Source of the DNA: Aurelia coerulea
Lineage: Eukaryota > Cnidaria > Scyphozoa > Semaeostomeae > Ulmaridae
Length of the DNA stretch: 64,000 bases
Assembly (NCBI GenBank): GCA_039566865.1
Contig: CM076943.1
Span: forward strand, 19,068,501 to 19,132,500
Reading direction: 5' to 3'
Shown: positions 46,401-57,700 of the stretch, in pieces
Numbering within the stretch: position 1 is the first letter of the stretch
Layout of the letters: each line of letters opens with the position of its first letter
The notes under the pieces: model-generated
What the model saw: only the letters and a program-made list of their open reading frames with translations
Databases searched by the model: none
What the model was told of the DNA's origin: nothing
Translations under genes and position numbers: made by a program

Positions 46401-48506
46401 TGATATTTTCCAAATTAGAGAAGTCAGCAACATTGACTTGGGGGTATACAACGAGTGGGTTTTTAGTTGATTTGGTTTCGTATAAGGATTTACCTCCACA
46501 GAAATAAACCCGACCCATATTTGTAGCAAGTTTTTGCAAAACTTATACAGCTTTTAAGTACCCCTTCCCTGGGTTCAACTTTGAATCATGATGAATGACA
46601 AAGGTGGCCGAATCAAAGCAGAAATTACAATTTTTAGTATTATTTGTAATACACTTTCTGTGTGAATACAATTCATATCTCTTAGCTTACACGTATTTTC
46701 TTATAACTTAGAAACTTGCCCTCCTGAACAAGGTTTTTTGAAGCCTTTCCGGGCCTTTCCGATGTTTAGACATTATTCAAGACTTCCCGAGTACTATTAT
46801 GATGCAGGACAGGAAACAGGTGAGAATAAACAAAAACATGCTACAGTTTCTTATTTTTTGCGATCTGAGAGTCTTGAGTTTCATATAAGCAGTTTATTAG
46901 AAACAAATATTACGTGTATAACAGGAGAAGAGCGAAGGCGAAGAGCGGCAACTAATCTCAACAGATATGTATGATTAGGATCAGCAGAATCTACTTGGAA
47001 AGACTGTTCCTGTCGCATTATGCTATTCTGGGGCAATTTTAGTTAAAAACATCCTATTTCTTCAGGCAAAGTTTATGTGGAAGTATGCACATGGTTGGCA
47101 ACCACAGAGTATCAATGACATCCTCAACAATAATGTTAACCCTATTTTAACCGGGTAAAAAATAAGTGATTTTCTACCGGGGGGGGCGTTTTTGGCCCCC
47201 CCCCCCTGTTTTTCTCCGCAAATATAACAGCTATGACAATGAAACTTGCACTGTGTCATAATTGAACAAAGGAGAATCTAAAAATAGTACCAATCAATCA
47301 ATAGTCACGTGATTGGTTGCTAGGCAACCAAAAACAATGCAAATTTTGAGAAAATCGAGCTATTTGCAGAAAAGGGCCCATTATTAGCAAATAGCTAGAT
47401 AAAATTGGCAAAAAACCATCAAAATACATGAATGATATCATTAATTTGTAGTTTCATATGGTTTCATACGGATATTTGTGGTTTCTAATGAATTAACTAA
47501 TTAAGTAATGAAGATTTGATTCAATGCAAAATTGTTAGCTCAATAATTATGATTTAAACCATTAATTTCGCATATTATTGGTGAAATCAAGTACCTTTAT
47601 CGATATTTGAGGTAATTCCATCAGTTTTGCATGAAAAAGTACTCATTCATTAGGAATATGATGTCATAAATATTTATGACGTCATAGAAATAATAAACTG
47701 CTGATGTCAGCAAATATAAATAAATTATATATCAAATGAAAGTATTCAACAAGATGAATCGAATGGTATATATATTGTTGAGATTTAGTAACAATGTAAG
47801 AAATTAGAGCCGTTTTAAAGAATTTCTTTGTGACCACTCTCCAAATATGGGCATGTGGTGGTCACGTGATCAAACAATAGGTATTGAAATTTCTATTTTC
47901 TGATTGCCAACCAAATTTTAGGAAAAGTCAAGGAGTTTCAGCATTGTAAGTGCCATCGTTTGGGAGCTATTAAAAAAAATCCGATAGGGGGGCGAAAAAC
48001 GCCCCCCCCCCCCCGGTTAAAATAAGGTTAAAAATAAGAAATCTAAACCAGACAGATCATTTCTGCCTTATCGAAGAACAACTTTAGGACAACGATTCAT
48101 ATCCTATGATGGTATACATCTTTTATCTGATATCTAACTTACACAAAACATAAAACCATTCAAGAAACTAATTTACAATAAAGCTATCTACAGAAAGCGA
48201 CTCAAACGTGACATGATTTATACTCCTATCACTCATAAAATAATTTTGTCATGAACTAAACGAACTATACAATATTCTTAAGAAGTTATGCATTTCGTTC
48301 TCCTCTGCTTCTGACACACTATGTTCTCTCCTCAAAGCCTATTGAAAAAAACACAAACAAGGGAACTAAGCTAGATAGTCTCTGGTAGATTTTATCTTAG
48401 TTTCTTCAACACGTTTTTAATATATTGTATTTTATCATTGTACTTTTTTATCCTACTTAACATCATATTGTAGTATTTAGGTGAAATTGTGTTGAAATAT
48501 ATGATT

Positions 48507-48545
<39 letters not shown>

Positions 48546-48737
48546 TCTTTCTTACTTACTTACTTACATAAATACACCATATACATCAACATATCAACTT
48601 TCAATCATTTTTTGTTTTTGTTTTGTTTTTTATTTGTTTATGGACGCGCTTCGCCGCTTGGGGATTTTTTGGAGGCTTCTCCTGTTATACATAAATACAC
48701 CATATACATCAACATATCAACTTTCAATCACTTTTTG

Positions 48738-48769
<32 letters not shown>

Positions 48770-51700
48770 TTCGACACGCTTCGTCGCTTGAAGATTTTTT
48801 GGAGGCTTCTCCTTTTATTTTTAAATACACCATTTATATCCACATAACAACTTTCAATCAAGATAAGGCTCAAATCCTTACTGGTTGTCAGAGCATGCGG
48901 AAATCATCCAATTTCATGCTTGTCAGCCAATGAGATCACCGCTTTCTAGCCCCTGGAGACAAAATCGGTCGTTTGAGGTAAATTTTCTAGTACCCTCACT
49001 AAAACTGAAATGGATGCTAAAATACTTCAGTTATTTGCAATTTTTTTTTAATAAATCAGTTGTGGGGATGTCCGTCCAGAGTTGTTTAAATGTTTAGGCA
49101 CACAGCTCGTTTGGGGCCGGAGCTGCGTTCATTTTCCGGTCGAAGAATATTGACCTTCGTTGAAATATCTATAGAAATCGCTACAAATGAGATATACAGA
49201 TAAGAATTTCAGCGATTACGCATACTGACCAGAGCAATAACCGAAACTCTTTCACTGCTATCATATCTCAAAATTGGAGGCAATTTCTAACGATTTCTGG
49301 TAGAGACATCATTTGGGCCTAAGCTTGTCCTCGCTTAAAACTCATTCTATTGCACTTAAAAAGTAATGGTAAAGTTCTTGAGCTAGATAATGCGCTTACC
49401 CATGACTCAGACACCAGTTTGACTTCGTTTGCCCTTTAATTTGCCAAATTTTTGTAAGAAACAACCAGTTGTGGGCAACACAGTGACATTTCGTTTCACA
49501 AACCGCTGACCACTCAAAATCACCAGTCTCACAGCTAGATTTCAAAGCGAGTGAGACAACTGGCCTAGATGGGTCGGGCATCGGCTTTTGCATTCCAGCG
49601 TGAGCTCATCCGTTCGCAGGAAATCCACAATTTGATTTTGATGGAAGAAAGGTTGGCGAACATTGGGAGACATCAATCGACGAAATTTTCTAATTAAAAA
49701 GCACTATTCGAAGACTTCTTGTGGCCATGAAAAAATGGCCTAATTCATACGCAGATTCATGTTGATGAAAGAGGATATTTCTCCAAAACTACACCGTGCC
49801 ACATCAAGAACTTTACAGGAGTCCTTGCCAAGAATATCAGGAACATGACCTATCAGGTGGGTTATTCACCGTTTTTTGCGTTGTGACGTTATTCTAGGTT
49901 TTTTAGACACTACTCTAGAACCATGCTACGTAAGTAGCAGAACGAACCATTTCTTCCATATTTTGTTTGCATTGAAATACTCAAGCTGGAAGTCTGGAAT
50001 TTGTTTATGTTGATAAAACTACCTATGGACAATTGATACCCAGAAGCTCACAGTCGTGAGTGGTCGGCAAGGCAGGTAAAATGTTATTTATCAAACTGCA
50101 GTCTAAAATGGTTCTACGGTCGTCATCTGAAATTGCCAATTTTGAGGCGTTTATTTCTCCAAATCGGCACAGTGCCACATCACCAAACTTTGCCAGTGCA
50201 CTTGCAATGTCTTCAGTAACAGTATGCCAGTGTCGGTATATGCACTGTTTTTTGCGTTAAACGTCAATATTCATCTTTTTAGGGGAAGGTTTTGTTTACA
50301 TCTACAACGTTTTGGGCAAGGAAAAGCTTTGTCCTTAACAATCACATACGGGGCAAGGGCTACATATCATGTGTCATAAGAAGCCGATATTTCAGTACCT
50401 GATACATCGCGTACAAGGGGATTTTCGAACTTAATGTCATAAGATTTACTACATAATCCAACTATCTACATCTCTTTAGACAGAATGCAAGAAGTAACGA
50501 ATCCTCAAATTAACAGTCAGAAATTTACCCACATTCCTATTTAATGCAGAAACATGTGCAAATTGTTTGATGCATTGCTGAGGGCAATGTGTCAATTTAG
50601 TTTTAATTCCATTTTATATGAAGGGGGTCAGGAATGCTGGAAAAGGGGCATAGGGGTGACTGCCCTTGCTGCCATCTAAGAAATGACCTGACTATGTTAT
50701 TTTCTATTGCTTTGTCTTGTCCAACTAACTTTTGCAATCCCTGAATGGGTATTAATGTGAAAAGGGTGACAATTGTTTGCAAAAGGGCATATTCTTTTGC
50801 CTTGCAGATCCATGCACCTTCAATGCATACAACATTTACAGTGATATTTTGCTTGCATATCCTTGACCTATCCAACTTGGCTAGCTTTTATACATAGATG
50901 GCATAGAGATGTAAAAACAGCACTGGACTGTACAGCAGATGTTAACAGTTGCAATTAAGGGATTTCAGGGCTGTAGGAATGCATCTTGAACTTGGGAGGC
51001 ACAGCACATCAAGGGAGTTTTTCATCAAGCTAAAGAGACACTTTCTAAAGTGGAATGGCACTCTTACCGTGGCTGATTTGGAAAATATGCCGCTATTTTC
51101 GAAAAACGCGGCAAAAATTGCGGTGAAATGTGCGGCCGCACGTTATAAAACGCGGCCGCACGTTATAAAACGCGGCCCCACATTGTAACATGCGGCCGCA
51201 CGTTGCAAGATGTGGCCGCATATATAATCTTAATAGTTTGTAGTTCTAGTCCGCAGTTTATACATGTGGTCGGTATTTCATCAAGTTGGGGCATATAAGA
51301 TACGGCAAAATGGCGGTGAAATGTGCGGCAACACATTATAAAGTGCGGCCGCATCATATAATGTGCGGCCACATTTTACAATGTGTGGCCGCATACTTTA
51401 CCGCCAATTTTGCCGAGTTTTGTCGATCCAATTTTCAGTTTCCCGCCGGTAATCTTAAACGGCTTGCAGAAACGCTACATGCAGTTCTTTGGGCACATTT
51501 TGAAATGTAATAAACTTCACAATCCCAATCAAATGCATAGGTAAAAGCCGACGGGTGTAGCCGAATGGGACCTTCAGTGATCAGTATAATACAAAATTTC
51601 TATGAAAAGAAAATTACTTCTGCAGGACTTAAGAGATTGCTTGCAAACAACACCATGATTTCTGTCAGAACGTCTTTAAGATTTCCAGGCAGAAATATGC

Positions 51701-54700
51701 ATATGTCCCCCATCTATGGAAACAATGAACAAACGTACTCGGTTAATTTAGCAAGGCAATGACATCAAAATTATGTCTTATCAAACATCAGGCAGGGGTT
51801 CCCTCCCTTTCACAAATGCTTTCTGTCTGCTCTCAGGCTTTTATATATCTTTAAAAAGCACAGCTCCATAGAACGCACTTTATAAATTACTGATTGCACA
51901 ACACAAGGAAATACCTTCTCTGAGGTACTTTGCAGACCACGAGGGACAAATTCTTCGTTGAAAAGTGCGGCCGCATTTTTACAAAAACGCGGCTAAAATC
52001 ACGGTAAAACATGCGGCCGCATGTTACAATGTGGGGCCGCGTTTTATAACATGCGGCCGCACATTTCCCCGTAATTTTTGCCGCGTTTTTCGAAAATGGC
52101 GGCATATTTTACAAACTATGAACATTATATATGCGGCCGCATCTTGCAACGTGCGGCCGCATGTTACAATGTGGGGCCGCGTTTTATAACGTGCGGCCGC
52201 ACATTTCACCGCCATTTTTGCCGCGTTTTTCGAAAATAGCGGCATATTTTCCAAATCAGCCACGGTACACTCTTTTGTTTACTGCAAAATCTCAGGAAAG
52301 GGTGGCATGTGCCCCCAGTGCCTCCTGGTTCCTATATCACTGAGAGATTTGAAAGAAAGAACATTTCATGAACATTTTTAGCATCATTTGCAGAAGTACA
52401 CAGTATTATTGCAGGATATCTTTAGCTAGATAACTGTATTTTAATTCTGAGAGGTATTTTCAAGTTGCTTTCACTGAATTTTTCTGTTTTTATTTGTGTG
52501 TGTATCTGTGCAGAATGATGGTTTTATTTTCAATAAAATTCTATTGGTAGAAAAAGATGTTTTGAAATAGGTCAAGGGTCACCAGAAAAAAAGTTTGACC
52601 AACATGAGCAAATTTTACACATTTCATGATTTTTTTGGACAGTAATGCTAGTATCCTCAATAACCTAAAATTTGACGGGCAAGCAAAATCTGTTAAAAAA
52701 TAAAAAAAAAATTATTTCAAAACCAGTTTGTGAAGAGTGCATTCTTATTCTCATAAGTAACAAAGGCCCTTCCAAGAAATTAAGAAACTCTTCTAGTAGC
52801 AGTGATCAGAGGCAATGTTGGAAGTTGAGGTACCTTTCAAGTTTTGTTATTCATGGAAAATCATTTTAAAAAAATGTGTCAGATCGAATTGGATTAATTG
52901 ACAGATTTCTGATTGCAAAACTAATCAACGAATTTCACAATTTTTCTCGAAAAGCATTGAAGGACTTGTGTAATGAATCTAGTACTGCCCTTACAAGTAT
53001 GACAATTTGTCTTTGCTTTGCCTCGATGTATCACGCTTGCAAAAATTAAGATGCCTCTGCTTCAAACCGAGTGTGCGTGCGCATAAAAAACGAAAAAACC
53101 CCATGTTGTTGTGGGCGAATTGCAAAAACTTTCCTCGGTCCATATTTTTCTCTACACAGATTCTCCGCTTCAAACAACAAACAGTGAACTTTGACATTGT
53201 ATCAAAAAAGTCTTGCATCACAGAACATTCCTTTTGAACGATTCAATGCGTTTAGCAAGGCACTCGTGAATTGTATTCACGCATTTCGTTCTTTTCGTTC
53301 TTATTTCAATCAATGCAAAACATAAAAAGAACAAAACATTGTTTTGGGTTCGCTAAAAAAGATACCCGGTTTTGCACTTTTGTTTGTTTGCATTGACTGA
53401 TTGAATCAAATGCGTGAAAACAATTCACGAGTGCCTCGCTAAGGCGCATGGAATCGTTCTATAGGAATGTTTTGTGATGCAAGACTTTTATGATACAAAG
53501 TTCACTGTTTGTTGTTTGAAGCGGATAGACTGTGCAGATAAAAATATAGACCGAGGAAAGTTTTTGCAATTCACCCACAACTGGTCGTTTCTTATAAAAA
53601 TTTGCTAATGTAAAAAAGGCAAACGAAGTCAAACTGGTGCCTGAGTCATGGGTAAGTGCATTATTCAGCTCTAGAATTTTACCATTACTTTTTAAGTGCA
53701 ATGGAATGAGTTTTAAGCGAGGACAAGCTTAGGCCCAAATGATATCTCTACCAGAAATCATTAGAAATTGCCTCCAATTTTGAGATATGATAGCAGTAAA
53801 GGAGTTTGGGTTATTGCTGAGGTCAGTATGTATGAAATTCTTATCTGTATATCTCATTTGCAGCGATTTCTATAGATATTTCAACGAAGGTCAATATTCT
53901 TCGACCGGAAAATGAACGCAGCTCCGGCCCCAAACAAGCTATGTGCCTAAACATGTAAACAACTCTGGACGGACATCCCCACAACTGATTTATCAAAAAA
54001 AATTGCGAATAACTGAAGTATTCTAGCATCCATTTCAGTTTTAGTGAGGGTTCTAGAAAATTTACCTCAAACGACCGATTTTGTCTCCAGGGGCTAGAAA
54101 GCGGTGATCTCATTGGCTGACAAGCATGAAATTGGATGATTTCCGCATGCTCTGGCAACCAGTAAGGATTTGAGCCTTATCTTCTTTCAATCACTTTTGT
54201 TTTTGTTTGTTTGTTTTTTGTTTTGCACGCGCTTCGTCGCTTGGGGATTATTTGGAGGCTGCTCCTTTTATTCATAAATACATCATATATATCCTACTGA
54301 GAATTCAGCCATAATTCAAATTCAACGAAGCCTTGATTTTCGCACTTATATTCATCTTGCCTCGTTGTTGTCTGTCTAAAATGTGGGAGAATGAGTTTTC
54401 TATTAACACAGTTGCTGTCTTGTAACCAGTAAATTGGAGTAAACACACCACTTGAAGATTATGGACTCTTGAATTTCGTGGAGAAACAACGGAACATTCA
54501 TATGTTGTAAGACCGGGGGGGGGTACTTGACTAGGGAAGTGACAGGGGTGTGTGGAAAACCTCTCCACTACCTGCACCCCTGTCTCATAAAAAATGGACC
54601 AATAGTCTTGTCGCATAAATTTTGCCGCTCAGAAAACAGAGTAGAACGCGATTTTTGCTTGTGATACTCTGTCACATAATTTTCTTACCTATTATAATAC

Positions 54701-57700
54701 CCTGTCGCATAATTTTCGTTAGAAAAGGACACCCTGTCGCATAATTTTTACCGCAAAAGGAGACCCTGTTGAGCGGCACATCCCGTCTGTTCAAGTATGG
54801 GAGTACCCCGCCCCCCCTCCCCGGGGTTGTAAGATTGCAGAGAATTGGTGGATTCTAGAAGTGATTGTGAATTCACCCCATCCACTCAAATTTGTGCAGA
54901 ACAGAAAGGACACCTGCGGGCAACAAGATAGATTATAGAGCTGACAGATTCGTTTGAGGTTACGTGACCCAGCCCCTTTAATAATTAATTTCATCCCGGG
55001 CTGGCAAAGGGCTGGAAAGCCTCGTATAATAATCGACCGCTAATGATAATTTAAGATAGGATTTTTTTTGCCTCTAGTGTACAGCCCTCGTCGAAGAAAC
55101 ATGGAAGGTAGTCATCGCCCTTCAAGTCGGTGCAAATGTTGATGAGATTTGCAAGCAATTGGATACTTGCAAGAAAAGCAAAACAGATGAAATTATTGAC
55201 ACAAAAGATGTCAGAAAGACTTTCAAGCCATTTGCTTCTGCTTGTGCTGAAGTCTTCAAGGAATTAGCAAACCGGAATAACATGGTGAGTAATGTGGCCT
55301 TAGCATAGCTAAAAATTTCGAGGATTTATTGACGAAAGCAAAAACATGTTTTTTGAAAGTTTCGAACCAAACTTGGTTCATCTTCAGCGGCTAAAAAACG
55401 ATACATAGCAATTTATACCAAGAAAAAGCAAGATGAAAAACGCAGTAAACAAGCGTGAGTTACATTTCCTACGCGTAAAGGGACCCGAGACCTAAGTCTC
55501 GGTAGATTGGGTGCAAATCGAAGGAGGACCAAGGGAATAGACGTGAATGAGAGAGTGATCCGGAACAAAAGAAAGTTTGGAAGAAATACCAAAATATGAA
55601 GTTTCAAAATCTGAATTTATTTCATGCCCATATCATCAAGCATACTCTAAAGGTTTATGAAACACAAAAAATTCTAAATTCGACAAAGGATAGCCAAGAA
55701 AATGATTTTTGAAGTTGGGCGTAATTGTTTGATTTGTTTACATAAGCACTTCCGGAATAACCCTGCCTGGACTGAATTTTCAAAGCGATATTTCTCTGCT
55801 CAAAAAGGTCAGAAAATTTTCGTTTTGATCTTATTTCAATCCTCTAGTCATGTACTTTCATGTAATCTTCACGTTGATTGGAAATATTTCTATTTTTGTT
55901 CATTTTTATGCAATTCATATTGGCGGAAATTTGCAAAATTCATATCATTAAAACTTATTTTGAAAATTCAACAGTAAAAATGTAAAAATTGAGGCTAAAT
56001 GTATTTACCAAAAAAAAATTACAAAAATTAAAGCTACTACTTGTGCAAGTTTTTACCAAAAGGTTTATTCTTAATCGTACTCATTGTCGGACCTTTTTGA
56101 GCAGAGAAATATCGCTTTGAAAATTCAGTCCAGGCAGCGTTATTCCGGAAGTGCGTATGAAAACAAATCAATGAATTAGGCCCAACTTCAAAAGTCATTT
56201 TCTTGGCTTTCCGGTTTCCAATTTGAAATATTTTTGTGTTTTATAAATCTTCAGTGTGTGCTTCATGATATGGGCATGAAATATATTTGAATTTTGAAAC
56301 TTCATGTTTTGGTACTTCTTTGTGTGCTGGCTCTGTCCAAAATAGGAAAGCGATCCTAGACTGATTTCACGTTCGTAGTTATCGTTATTAATAGACTGAT
56401 GGATGTAGTGCCGTCATCCAATTCAACCAACGAAGCGGACATTGGGACTGAAGTAGTTAGTCTAAAACGATCCTTCTTGAACTTGAACGAGAAAAGTAAA
56501 TGCGTTCAGGGGACCGAAAAATAACTGTTAGCTGAATATTAGGATAACATACTGTATAAGCCTCATATACGATATCAAAAAAGTACACATCGAGGCTAAC
56601 AAAGTAGTTTTAGTGGGCCCTTTTGACATGAAAGTTGTCATTTTTGGGTGTACCGGCATTTTCAGTGTGAAATTTTAGAGAGTTTCTTGTCGCGTTTGAG
56701 ATAGAATTATAAGTCGCCCTATCTTTGTTCGGCCATTTCATCTAATAACAATGCATCGCTGGCCAAAATACTTTTGACAAGTCACACAATTGCACTACGT
56801 CGGTCTTTGATTACGTGCCACCCGCTCCCCCCGTTTCAATGTTGCAGAACATTGAACAATAAAATTAACCATATTCACGAACGGGCATTGCGAATAACTT
56901 ACAAAGATATGAGATCAGATTTTGATACGATGTTACTGAGAGACAATTCGGTCCCACTCCACATAAGGAACTTACAATTGCTAATGACTGAAGTCTTTAA
57001 GACAAAATTGAGCCTTAATCCCAGCTTCATGAAGGACATTTTCGTTGAAAAACAGGTTTCTTATGGGTTAAGAGGCTGCCATAACCTATCCTTGCCACAA
57101 GCACGCACTACGTGCTATGGCTTAGAGCTATGTGCTAGAGCCTACGTGCTATGCTACGTGCTATGGGTGTAGATTATGGCAGGCACTTCCCAATGACCTA
57201 AAACAGTCAGATACTCTCTCCAGTTTCAAAAGGAAAATCAAAGCCTGGAGGGGAGAGGAATGTAATTGTAGAATATGCAGACCTTTCGTGGCACAGGTTG
57301 GGTTCTTGAGCTGATATTAAATTTTCTGCTCTGTATTTACCGAGAAAAAAAAAATTGAAAACATTGTAAATATTAAAAGCATTGTAAAAATCTGTAAAAT
57401 GTATCTGTATTTAATCATTCGGAATTTTATTTTTTAATTTTTTCTTACAAATTTTACTTTTTTAGGTAGTAGGCTTGAATTAGCTCTTAGTTATAGCTAT
57501 TGTATCTATATGTATATATGTCTTGTTGCTATGTAGGCCTACTTTAAATAAATTGATAATAATAATAATAATAATGTTGCTTGAATCAACGCCATTCGAC
57601 CCGACCTTCTTAACATTGAATTAGGGGAAGGGGGATCAGGAGGTTCTAAACGTATGTTTTTGACTCTATATTTTAGGAAACATCATGAAAACACTGAAAT

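Larger units (their letters stand above)
50966..52342. mobile_element. hAT-like CAG...CTG element (1.38 kb) carrying GCGGCCGC arrays
   Basis: The ends are CAGGGCTGTAGGAATGCATC and GGTTCCTATATCACTG. The flanking 8-mers AGGGATTT and AGAGATTT match at seven of eight. GGGAGGCACAGCACATCAAG and GGCATGTGCCCCCAGTGCC are the family body sequences. The middle is replaced by long inverted arms full of GCGGCCGC palindromes. Confidence 0.75.
48860..54183. mobile_element. 5.3-kb Mutator-like TIR element (non-autonomous or composite)
   Basis: Inverted arms of about 620 bp (48860-49480 and 53565-54183) start AAGATAAGGCTCAAATCCTT and end AAGGATTTGAGCCTTATCTT. The duplication CTTTCAATC flanks it (48851-48859 and 54184-54192) inside a family R unit whose intact form is known at about 45368. 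Long TIRs with a 9-bp duplication are typical of MULEs. The 4 kb inside includes a nested hAT-like element and a second palindrome. I find no transposase domain in any frame, so it depends on another element or has lost its gene. Confidence 0.82.

Noticed and set aside
48489..48933. ORFs such as [15 protein letters not shown] near 45.4 and 48.6 kb
   Set aside because: They are translations of the non-coding family R repeat and simple TTTTG tracts.
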